DNA from: Candidatus Altimarinota bacterium
GTDB taxonomy: Bacteria; Patescibacteriota; Gracilibacteria; BD1-5; UBA2023
Direction of reading: 5' to 3'
Assembly (NCBI GenBank): GCA_943355085.1
Contig: CALREC010000026.1
Location: 1-7,910, forward strand
DNA: 7,910 nt
In this document: positions 1 through 7,130 of the stretch, in pieces
Layout: each line of letters starts with the position of its first letter
Position numbering within the stretch: the stretch's first letter is position 1
The notes under the pieces: generated by a model
What the model saw: only the letters and a program-made list of their open reading frames with translations
Databases searched by the model: none
Told to the model about the DNA's origin: nothing
Position numbers and translations under genes: made by a program

Positions 1-20
1 GGCGAACACATAGATTCGCC
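1..20. repeat. Short inverted repeat (hairpin), probably the edge of a dispersed repeat
   Basis: GGCGAA (1-6) and TTCGCC (15-20) are perfect inverted arms around an 8-base loop, followed by CCTACGG. Hairpins with GGCGAA/TTCGCC arms followed by CCTAC are, from memory, a common dispersed intergenic repeat in many bacterial genomes; this is recall, not a search. The window edge cuts it, so its left boundary is unknown. The rest of 21-115 is AT-rich with short direct repeats (TTCTTCATTCTTCATT) and shows no gene. Confidence 0.45.
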
Positions 21-115
21 CCTACGGAAATATTAGGAGAGATACGTAAGTCTATCCATACGGAATAATTATTTTTAATTCTTCATTCTTCATTGCTTAT
101 GAATAAATTTATAAA

Positions 116-340
116 ATGTATTTTTCTCCTATCCTAAAAAGTTCGAAGAAAAGTTCGGAGAAAAGTTCGGAGAAAATATTTACACTCATTAAAAGTGATA
201 AATATATCTCCGCTAAAGAGATATGAGAAAAGATTTGAATAAGTTCAAGAGCAGTAGAAAAACAGATAAAAAAACTTCAAGAATCTTGAATACTGAAAAG
301 AGTTTGACCAGATAGGTGATGATATTGGGAAATACTATAG
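116..340 (+). CDS. Small winged-helix DNA-binding protein, likely the detached C-terminus of an AAA_4/Schlafen-type regulator
   Basis: Read with UGA as Gly this is a 74-aa ORF from ATG 116 to TAG 338-340. An in-frame TAA at 104-106 rules out a longer upstream reading. Residues 8-20 are a KSSK/KSSE/KSSE tandem repeat encoded by three 12-bp DNA repeats (137-172). Residues 21-74 form a winged helix: ISAKEIGEKIGISSRAVEKQ is the helix-turn-helix, followed by the wing VGPDRGGYWEIL. This arrangement (KSSEKSSEK linker, winged helix, GPDxGGYWE) is typical of the C-terminus of ATP-binding AAA_4/AlbA_2 regulators, but no N-terminal domain is present here. All six glycines (residues 37, 41, 58, 64, 68, 69) are UGA, so under the standard code the gene is invisible. 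It ends 8 bp before the first direct repeat. It may be a gene remnant or a stand-alone regulator; the fold is clear, the role is not. Confidence 0.68.
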
Positions 341-348
341 ATGGAATA

Positions 349-435
349 CTTCATACTCTCGCTGGCATGTTATTAACAAAGAGCGAATATCATCACTGAT
401 ATCCTGGAACTCTTTCTCCTCGTATGGGAGGTGCC
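349..435 (+). repeat. 87-bp direct repeat, copy 1 (upstream of MNT gene)
   Basis: This segment matches 1251-1337 at 84 of 87 positions without gaps; similarity stops sharply at both ends. The differences are at 354, 356 and 373 (copy 2: 1256, 1258, 1275). The two copies have the same orientation, are offset by exactly 902 bp and bracket the MNT/HEPN pair. Copy 1 begins 8 bp after the winged-helix gene stops and ends 30 bp before the chosen MNT start. The low divergence suggests a recent duplication or strong constraint. Reading frames through it are open, but only one of the three substitutions is synonymous with confidence in the frame continuous with MNT, so coding is not a better explanation than RNA or DNA structure. 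Confidence 0.95.
364..435 (+). promoter_or_regulatory. Candidate structured RNA leader, copy 1
   Basis: By eye the plus-strand RNA folds into nested helices: P1 GGCAU (364-368) with GUGCC (431-435); P2 AAAGAG (378-383) with CUCUUU (410-415); P2b AUAUCA (387-392) with UGAUAU (397-402) around UCAC; P3 CUCC (416-419) with GGAG (427-430). P2, P3 and the 3' strand of P1 abut without spacer. The Shine-Dalgarno-like GGGAGGTG (426-433) lies inside P3/P1. A perfect palindrome TGTTA-T-TAACA (368-378) overlaps a possible extended -10 (TG-T-TATTAA), so a promoter/operator role is a rival reading. I recognise no known riboswitch class. Confidence 0.4.
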
Positions 436-465
436 AAAATATACTATTCCTTATCGAAATATTTT

Positions 466-771
466 ATGCTCGCTCGTCTTTCTCCTACAGAAAAATCTGC
501 TCTTCAGATAGTGCGTCAGGCTTTTCCTGATTCCTCCTATCTGTTTGGGTCACGTACTGATATGAAGTGACGTGGTGGAGATATCGATATCTTGATATGC
601 AATACTACTGATAAATCAAATTTTGATGTATCTGTAGGAGTTGAAAGGGAGCTCTTTAAGAAAATAGAAATGAAATGGGATGTTGTTGTTTTTCCTTTAG
701 AAAACAACATGAACGAAAGTCAGAAGCGATTCTTTTATTCTCTGAGTAAAATACCCCTATGACAAATCTAG
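466..771 (+). CDS. mntA: MNT-domain nucleotidyltransferase, MntA-type antitoxin
   Basis: Minimal nucleotidyltransferase of 101 aa. The N-terminus has the usual LSPTEK...YLFGSR layout; GSR (28-30) and D39-x-D41 form the GSx9DxD nucleotide-binding and metal site of the subfamily ending GGDIDIL, and D72 in WDVVVF is the likely third carboxylate. In characterised MntA/HepT pairs the antitoxin transfers AMP from ATP to a tyrosine of the partner HEPN RNase and silences it; that role is inferred here from the pairing. UGA encodes Gly35 and Gly99. Reading continues through the TGA at 760-762 to TAG 769-771, overlapping the HEPN start by 13 bp, which implies translational coupling. The start is uncertain: ATG 466 gives the normal family length, ATG 424 and ATG 319 are in frame but run back through the direct repeat. 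No Shine-Dalgarno precedes 466 at normal spacing. Confidence 0.87.
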
Positions 772-1223
772 CCCTTCGGGATCTTCTGAAAGAAAGCATA
801 GAAAAGACTTTTAAGGCATATAGTCTTCTTGAATCTTCTCTGGATCATCTGAGTCGTGAAGATATTGAAAGTTATCGAACTGCCGAAGATCAGGAACCTA
901 TGGATGCTTTTATCATGAGACTTGAACGATTTACCGAACTAGTGTTATGAAACTTGGCAAAAAGTGTTTCTCTCTACGAACAAACAGCTTTGGATGGTAC
1001 CGTACGAGATCGTTTGTTACTTTTAGAGAAACTCGGTATCATTGACTCACTTGATACCTGGATTGACATACGAAATACTCGCAACAAGATCGTCCATGAT
1101 TATCTTGAGAATATAGCAATCGAAATATATCATAAAACCACTACTGAGTACCAAAGAACATTTGAATTTTTTAGAAAAGGAATTACAGAATATATGGAAA
1201 AGAAAAATCTAAAAGACACTTAG
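759..1223 (+). CDS. hepT: HEPN-domain RNase toxin, HepT type (DUF86-like)
   Basis: Helical protein of 154 aa with an internal UGA (948-950) read as Gly64, between ...FTELVL and [11 protein letters not shown]. The C-terminal half carries the HEPN signature RNKIVHDY: Arg108, His113 and Tyr115 form the R-x4-H-x-Y motif, with Arg105 and Asn109 alongside. In studied HepT toxins Arg/His make the metal-independent RNase site and the Tyr is AMPylated by MntA; all these residues are intact, so the toxin should be active and controllable. Its ATG lies inside the end of the MNT gene. The stop TAG (1221-1223) is 27 bp before direct-repeat copy 2, and no clear terminator separates it from rpoC. Under the standard code it splits into a 63-aa and an 89-aa piece, which would wrongly suggest a broken gene. 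Confidence 0.9.
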
Positions 1224-1250
1224 AATATGCAAATAATCCACATGTTTTTC

Positions 1251-1337
1251 CTTCACATTCTCGCTGGCATGTTACTAACAAAGAGCGAATATCATCACTG
1301 ATATCCTGGAACTCTTTCTCCTCGTATGGGAGGTGCC
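1251..1337 (+). repeat. 87-bp direct repeat, copy 2 (upstream of rpoC)
   Basis: Second copy of the 349-435 repeat, 84/87 identical and in the same orientation. It sits between the HEPN stop (27 bp away) and the rpoC start (47 bp away). After the repeat, copy 1 continues into a coding region and copy 2 into the rpoC leader, with no further similarity. Both copies thus occupy the leader of the gene downstream, which fits a mobile or duplicated 5' control element, or the footprints of integration of the MNT/HEPN pair by recombination at this sequence. Confidence 0.95.
1266..1337 (+). promoter_or_regulatory. Candidate structured RNA leader of rpoC, copy 2
   Basis: Same fold as copy 1: P1 1266-1270/1333-1337, P2 1280-1285/1312-1317, P2b 1289-1294/1299-1304, P3 1318-1321/1329-1332. 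None of the three substitutions relative to copy 1 hits a proposed stem; one (1275) falls in the junction, two lie outside the fold. GGGAGGTG (1328-1335) is a near-ideal Shine-Dalgarno, but the rpoC ATG is 49 nt downstream and the only near-frame codon at normal distance is ATT. It could be a leader controlling rpoC, a translational standby site, or a DNA element. The evidence is two copies and hand folding only. Confidence 0.42.
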
Positions 1338-1384
1338 CAATTAATTTAATCAGACAGAATTTATTCTTTCACTATAGGCTCTCT

Positions 1385-4300
1385 ATGATTCCAGATTTCA
1401 AAGATAAAAACTTCGAGAATTTCTTGAATGACAAAATTACTGATTATTCTCAAATTGAAAAATTTGCAGGTCGTCACGACATTACTCAGGGAAAAACCCT
1501 CGATAATCTTGCCGGTATAAGTATCGGTCTTGCTTCCAAGGAACAGATCCGTTCTCTCTCATACGGAGAGGTTCTCATTTCAGAAACTATCAACTATCGT
1601 ACTCAGCGTCCTGAGCGTGCTGGACTTTTTTGTGAACAAATATTTGGACCTCGAAAGAACTTCGAATGTGCCTGTGGAAAATACAAACGTATCCGATACA
1701 AGGGAATCGTGTGTGAGCGTTGTGGAGTTGAAGTTACAACGAGTCAGGTTCGTCGTCAGCGTACTGGACATATTGAGCTTGCTGCTCCGGTTGCTCATAT
1801 CTGGTACCTGAAATCTGTCCCTTCTCGTATAGGACTCCTTCTTGATATCTCTGTAAAAAAACTCGAACAGGTTGTCTACTTCGCTTCATATGTTATCACT
1901 GATGTCTATGCAGATAAAAAAGAAGAGAGTCTGAAAGAGCTCGATGTTGCATATAAAACTTCCAAAGTAGAACTCCAGAAACATATTCAGCAAGATATAA
2001 ATACAGCAAAACTTCAGCTTGAGGCAAAAGAAATATCGAGAAAAGTTTTTAGTGAAACAGAAGCCACTCTGACCAAGCAGCTCGATCATCTCGATGAAGA
2101 ATACAATCGAATGAAAGATCTGTTGAAAAGTCTCAAAGAGTCTACGGTTATAGGAGAGTTCGACTACCGAATTATGTACGATAAATTTCCTCATGTATTT
2201 AAGGGCGGAACTGGTGCAGAACATATTAAGACTCTCTTGCAACGGATAGATATCAAGAAATTTATTTCTGATTATCAGAAAGAACTGAAGAGTGCTCCGA
2301 AATCTAAACAAAAAAAGATTCTCCAGAAATTGAAACTTGCTTCGAGTCTTTTTAAATCTAATCAGAAACCTGAACACTTCATCCTCGATGCACTTCAGAT
2401 CCTCCCACCGGATCTCCGACCGATGATTCAACTCGATGGATGACGATATGCTTCCAGCGATCTCAATGACCTATATCGTCGAGTTATCAATCGAAACAAC
2501 CGTCTTCGTAAGCTCGTTGAGCTTGGAGCTCCTGAGGTTATCCTCAAGAACGAGAAACGTATGCTTCAAGAAGCGGTTGATATGCTTATATCGGGTGATG
2601 TTCGATCAAATCGTCCTGGGTATACAAGTGCTACCAAGAAGAAACTCAAGTCTCTTGCAGATGTTCTGAAAGGGAAACAAGGACGCTTCCGTCAGAACTT
2701 GCTCGGAAAACGAGTAGATTACTCTGGTCGTTCTGTTATCGTTGTCGGTCCGAAACTCAAGATGAATGAATGTGGACTCCCAAAGACCCTTGCGCTTATA
2801 TTATTTCGTCCTTTTGTTATCGGTAAGCTTATCGCACAAGAGATGGCATATAATGTAAAACACGCGGAAAAAATCATCGAAGAAAAAGGAAAAGAAGTAT
2901 GGGATGCTCTTGACAGTGTGATCGAAGGAAAACACGTTCTCTTGAATCGCGCACCGACCTTGCACCGGCTTGGTATTCAGGCATTTAAGCCAGTTCTTAT
3001 CGAAGGAAAAGCGATCCAGCTCCACCCACTTTGTTGTACTGCCTTCAATGCAGATTTTGATGGAGATCAGATGGCGGTTCATCTTCCATTGACTGAAGAA
3101 GCTCAGAAGGAAGCACGAGAACTTATGATTACATCAAAAAATATGCTCAATCCATCCAATGGTGAGCCAATAGTTATGCCAGAAAAAGATATGATTCTCG
3201 GATGTTACTACTTGACTCGACTCTCCCCAGGCGAGCCGGTTCTTGCATTTAGTTCAGGAGAAGATGCCACTCATGCATATGATAATGGAGCCATAACTCT
3301 CCATACTCCTATTAAGTTACGAATAAATGGGGAAATTATCGCGACAACCTATGGACGATTTCTCTTTAATGAAATCATACCAAAAGAACTTGGATATATC
3401 AACGAGACGGTTGCAAAGGGGGTGTTGAAGAAAATCCTTGCTCGTAGTTTTCTGATATTTGGAAGTGAAGATACCGCATTCTTCTCTAATGAGATTAAGA
3501 ATATTGGGTTTAAATACGCGACCATATCTGGTTTGACGATTTCTAAGGATGATATGATCATCCCTGACACAAAACATACATTCATCAAGGATGGAGAAGA
3601 AAAGATCAAGGAAATTCAGAAACGTTACTGGAATGGATATATGACGGAAAAAGAACGTTATGAACAATCTGTAAAGGTATGGAGCAAGGTCAAGGGGGAG
3701 ATTGAAAAAGTTATGAAACCATTCTTCAAGGCTGAAAATCCGATTTATAATATGATCGATTCTGGAGCTCGAGGTAACTGGGGTAATCTCACACAACTTT
3801 GTGGTATGAAGGGTCTCGTAGCATCGCCTTCTGGAAAAACTATTGAACTTCCGATTAAATCTAACCTCAAAGAAGGATTCTCTACACTGGAATACTTTAT
3901 CGCAACACACGGAGGACGTAAGGGGAAGGCTGATACGGCTCTGAAAACAGCTCAATCAGGATACCTGACTCGACGTCTCGTCGATGCGGCTCAAAATATT
4001 CTCATCAGAAGTGCTGATTGTGGAACTCATCATTACGAAGAAATCGTGAAGGCAACGTCTAAATCTATCTTTGGTGAATCATTTGAGGAGCGTATCTATG
4101 CTAAATTTTTAGCAAAGGATGCGATGGTGGGTACAACCGTAGTTGCTCCAGCCGGAACCGTTATCAGTAAAGAGCTCATAAAGACTATTACTGAGGCAAA
4201 TGTTGAATCTGTTTGTGTTCGTTCTATCTTGACTTGTGAAACAGAAGAGGGAGTATGTCAAAAATGTTATGGACTCGATCTCGCGCATAATACTCTTGCA

Positions 4301-5395
4301 GAGTTTGGTACACCGATTGGTATTATTGCTGCTCAGTCTATCGGAGAACCGGGTACACAACTTACTATGCGTACATTCCACTCCGGATGAGTTGCGACTG
4401 CTGGAGGAGATATCACCACAGGTCTTACCCGTGTTGAAGAACTCTTTGAGGCACGAAATCCAAAATACGAATCAGCAATTTCTGATCTCGATGGAGAGGT
4501 TGCGCTGATTCAACATGAAGGAAAGAATGTAGTTGTGACTATTCAGGCTCATGAACTGGCAAGCAAAGATTATTATCTCACAGATGATAGTTATGTTGCC
4601 CAAGTTAAGAAGGGTGATACAGTGACAGCAAAACAAATTCTTGCAAAATCGAAGGAATCTAAGGTAAAAATTACCGCAGAGCAGGAGGGGGTGGTGACCA
4701 AAATTGAAAATGGAGTTATTACTATTCGTGATGAAGAACCACAAACTCGTGAATACACTGTGGAATCAGGACGAAATCTGTTGGTGAAAGAATGAGATAT
4801 CGTTCAAATCGGGGATAAGCTTACCGAGGGGCATATCAATATTCATCACCTCATGGAGATTGCCTGAGTTCTGAAAACTCAACTGTATATCGTTGGAGAG
4901 ATCAAGGGAATTTATTCATCTCAAGGTCAGACGGTGAACTCTAAGCATATCGAGCTTATAATCAGACAGATGTTCTCAAAAGTGAAGATAACAAATGCAT
5001 GAGACTCATCATTCTTCCCTGGAGATATCGTTGATATTATAAAGTTCAAGAAAGAGAATAGTTCTATGTCTGCAGGAGAACAGAAACAAGCTATCGGAAC
5101 TCGTCTTCTGCTTGGGTTGACAAAGATATCTCTCTTTACTGATTCTTGGCTCTCGGCAGCGTCATTTCAGGAAACAGTACGTGTTCTTGTAGATGCGTCT
5201 ACGGCAAGAAAGATTGATAAGCTTGAAGGGTTGAAAGAAAATGTTATTATCGGACGACTTATCCCAACGCTTGCATATTTTGAAAATAATCGAGATGTTG
5301 GAGAGTATTTTGGCACAGAACAAGAGGGTGATTATTCAAATCGTAGAATTTCTTACGAGCGAGAAAATATTCCAGAAGAGTATATGATAGGATAA
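1385..5395 (+). CDS. rpoC: DNA-directed RNA polymerase subunit beta-prime
   Basis: Complete 1336-aa catalytic subunit of RNA polymerase. The N-terminal zinc site is C95-x-C97...C110-xx-C113. Further on come the switch/fork region ([16 protein letters not shown], about 436-451), the Mg-binding NADFDGD at 555-561, the trigger-loop/bridge segment ([20 protein letters not shown], about 838-857), the second zinc site C879, C951, C958, C961, and a C-terminus with SAASFQET and [16 protein letters not shown] encodes Gly at residues 353, 1002, 1137, 1161 and 1206; read with the standard code it would look like fragments. About 35 extra residues precede [11 protein letters not shown] compared with typical beta-prime. 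Most family members read HGARKG where this has HGGRKG. rpoB is not immediately upstream, although the rpoB-rpoC pair is normally adjacent. No Shine-Dalgarno precedes ATG 1385; a weak CAGACA...TATAGG at 1351-1378 would give a nearly leaderless message, but this is speculative. Confidence 0.98.
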
Positions 5396-5407
5396 TTCTA
5401 ATAGATG

Positions 5408-5445
5408 AATAAATCCCACTCCAAATATTTGGAGTGGGATTTATT
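5408..5445. terminator. Perfect 38-bp palindrome after rpoC, probable terminator
   Basis: Arms 5408-5426 and 5427-5445 are exact reverse complements with GC-rich CCCACTCC/GGAGTGGG cores, starting 12 bp after the rpoC stop. As RNA it forms a long hairpin whose AU centre opens as the loop. No U-run follows directly (ATTGTGAAG comes first), but a run of seven T lies at 5459-5465. The palindrome is A-rich on the left and T-rich on the right, so it may stop transcription from both sides or act mainly as a 3'-end stabiliser. Confidence 0.72.
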
Positions 5446-5503
5446 GTGAAGTCTATTATTTTTTTACATAAATCAGTATTTACGTAAAACTATGAAAAAT
5501 CTT

Positions 5504-5531
5504 TTGCAAAGTATTATTTTTTCGATATACT
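5504..5531 (+). promoter_or_regulatory. lexA promoter
   Basis: TTGCAA (5504-5509), 16-bp spacer containing TTTTTTCG, and TATACT (5526-5531), 28 nt before the lexA ATG. The galU promoter has the same boxes, spacer length and T-run, which supports both. Transcription should start near 5538, giving a leader of about 22 nt without a Shine-Dalgarno. Confidence 0.72.
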
Positions 5532-5542
5532 CGTACGTGTAT
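5527..5542. promoter_or_regulatory. Candidate LexA operator over the lexA -10/start region
   Basis: ATAC-T-CGTACG-T-GTAT is a 16-bp palindrome with only one mismatched pair, placed across the -10 box and the expected start of transcription. A self-cleaving repressor usually controls its own promoter, so this is the best autoregulatory site visible. A second palindrome, TTTACGTAAA (5479-5488), lies upstream of the -35 box. Neither matches the Bacillus or E. coli SOS box; the assignment is inference. Confidence 0.4.
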
Positions 5543-5559
5543 TATTTAAATTTCCATCT

Positions 5560-6180
5560 ATGAAACGTCTTGATACTCAGCAAAAAAAAATACTCGCTTT
5601 CCTGGAGTTTGCGACAGATGAGACCTATACACTTATGGATATAGGGGAAGGTGTTGGCATCGACCATCCGCAAAAAGTTCAAAATAAAATCAATCAGCTT
5701 GAAAATGCTGGGTATCTTGCTCGAACCTCTTCTGGCATGTATCGAGTATTGAAACATTATGAAGAGGGAAATCAACTTTGTATTCCTTTCTTTGGATTTG
5801 CTCAGTGTGGCCATGCAGGGCGAACTATTTTGGAAGATGAATATCCCCGCAAACAGATTCCCGTATCTCCTTGTCATATAGATGCTCAGGATATCGCCAA
5901 CTATTTTATCACCAAAGCAAAAGGTGACTCTATGGAACCCTTTATCCATTCATGAGATCTTGTACTTATTAAAATTCAATCAGGGTACCAGGCCGAGGAT
6001 ATGGTTCTCATCGTTCAAAATCAGCAACCAAAGATTAAGCGTATAAAAGCAGTTGGTGAGCAACGATTTCTTCTCTCTCTCAACAAAGAGCACAAAGATC
6101 TTGAACTTACCCCTTTTGATGAGACCCATATAGTCTGAGTTGTCAAAAGAGTACTGAGGGAGGAAGAAGCGGCTGCTTAA
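5560..6180 (+). CDS. lexA: LexA-like SOS repressor, S24 self-cleaving protease
   Basis: 206 aa with UGA read as Gly132 and Gly193. Residues 1-65 form a LexA-type winged helix ([14 protein letters not shown]...[16 protein letters not shown]). The C-terminal half is an S24/LexA autoprotease: Cys83-Gly84 in FAQCGHAG is the self-cleavage bond, Ser124 in [15 protein letters not shown] the nucleophile, and Lys160 in KIKRIK the general base, with spacing close to E. coli LexA. RecA filaments would be expected to trigger cleavage and release DNA-repair genes. It has its own promoter with a candidate operator and ends 79 bp before galU, without an obvious terminator between. The uncertainty is whether it is the cell's LexA or a phage-type S24 repressor; the LexA-like N-terminus and housekeeping context favour LexA. 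Under the standard code it would lose its catalytic lysine region at residue 132. Confidence 0.86.
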
Positions 6181-6202
6181 TCTGACAATCCTCAAGAAAC
6201 CC

Positions 6203-6230
6203 TTGCATAAATATATTTTTTCGCTATATT
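6203..6230 (+). promoter_or_regulatory. galU-tlyA promoter
   Basis: TTGCAT (6203-6208), 16-bp spacer with TTTTTTCG, and TATATT (6225-6230), 29 nt before the galU ATG. The layout copies the lexA promoter. An imperfect palindrome ATATTACGGACATAT (6226-6240) sits where the lexA operator candidate sits. The leader is T-rich and has no Shine-Dalgarno. Confidence 0.72.
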
Positions 6231-6259
6231 ACGGACATATTATTTTTTTGTTCTTTTTT

Positions 6260-7129
6260 ATGCAACCAATTCGCAAATGTATCATCGCAGCTGCCGGGTA
6301 TGGAACTCGTTTTCTCCCTGCCACAAAAGCTATGCCAAAGGAGATGCTGCCAATTGTTGATAAGCCAGTGCTTCAATATCTCGTAGAAGAAGCAGTTGCT
6401 GCTGGTATCACGGATATAGTGATTGTAACGGGACGTGGAAAACATTCTATCGAGGATCATTTTGATACATCTTTTGAACTAGAACATACTCTCGTCGAAA
6501 AGAAAAAACATGCACTTCTTGCATCAGTTGAAGGGATTCCTAATCTGGCACGCATTGCCTATGTCCGACAGCCGATACCACGTTGAGATGGAGATGCTAT
6601 TCTTCGGGCACGACCATTCATCGGCAACGAGCCTTGTCTAGTTCTTTTTGGAGATGATCTTATAAAAGGCGAAAGAGGCGGTGCAACTCAATTAGTGGAG
6701 GCTTTCAATCGAAAACAAACTCCTATAATAGCGCTTGAGAGGATTAGTGATGAAATGGTACCATCGTATGGTATTATCGAGTCTAGTTCTCGAGAACATG
6801 GTATTCATCTGGTTGATAAGTTTCTTGAGAAACCAAAAGCAACAGAAACATCCTCTCGACTTGGAGTTATAGGAAAATACATCATCACTCCAGAGGTTTT
6901 TGACTACATAGAAAGGGGAGCTGGTTCTGCGAGCAAGGATGGAGAGTTGCGCCTTGCTGATGCCTTTGCTGCGATGGTATCGGATCGAGATATTTACTGA
7001 CTGGAACTTGAAGGAGCTCGTTATGATACGGGAGATAGGTTCTGATTCTTGAGGGCAACTATAGATTATGCCTTAGACCGTCAAGATCTCGGGCCAAGGC
7101 TACGGGAATTTATGAAAACGAGAATCTAA
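6260..7129 (+). CDS. galU: UTP-glucose-1-phosphate uridylyltransferase
   Basis: 289 aa, close to the 290-300 aa usual for bacterial GalU. It makes UDP-glucose from UTP and glucose-1-phosphate in the cytoplasm, feeding glycan and cell-surface sugar synthesis. The N-terminal nucleotide-binding loop [20 protein letters not shown] (11-30) is intact, followed by [15 protein letters not shown], the LFGDD metal-binding segment, FLEKP and [18 protein letters not shown] near the end. UGA gives Gly109, Gly247 and Gly262; Gly262 is the conserved glycine of GDRxGFL. ATG 6260 is chosen because it begins directly before the family motif; the in-frame ATG at 6203 would put 19 hydrophobic residues in front and lies inside the promoter. 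tlyA follows after one base, so the two are co-transcribed and probably coupled. Confidence 0.96.
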
Positions 7130-7130
7130 T

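Noticed and set aside
954..1223. Separate 89-aa protein starting at TTG 954
   Set aside because: It is the second half of the HEPN protein, in frame with 759 and separated only by a UGA glycine codon.
1266..1337. tRNA-like gene of about 72 nt with matching ends
   Set aside because: The end stem is only 5 bp, and there is no T-loop TTCRANY, D-arm or CCA-compatible end; the helices do not form a cloverleaf.
1251..1337. Hammerhead or other known self-cleaving ribozyme
   Set aside because: CUGAUGA and GAAA core strings are not present in the required junction positions, and I could not match twister, HDV or pistol layouts.
349..1337. CRISPR array
   Set aside because: Only two long copies are present, 815 bp apart and separated by genes; no short regular spacers.
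1269..1348. 26-codon ORF inside repeat copy 2 ([11 protein letters not shown]... to TAA 1346-1348)
   Set aside because: It is open only over the repeat, has no ribosome site and matches nothing I recognise. The same frame in copy 1 merely runs into mntA.
2441..2443. UGA as selenocysteine or tryptophan
   Set aside because: Conserved family residues at these sites are glycine; UGG serves Trp, and no SECIS-like hairpin or Cys-type context is seen.
1886..3955. Long minus-strand ORFs (1886-2431 and 3317-3955)
   Set aside because: They lie wholly inside rpoC, show no recognisable domain and are Cys/Phe-rich in the way antisense shadows usually are.
1385..5395. rpoC as a frameshifted or nonsense-broken gene split into four pieces
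   Set aside because: All pieces are in the same frame, are separated only by TGA, and join across conserved glycines; no frameshift is needed.
6203..6259. Upstream ATG 6203 as galU start
   Set aside because: It overlaps the -35 box and adds a hydrophobic stretch not found in GalU; ATG 6260 starts right at the family motif.
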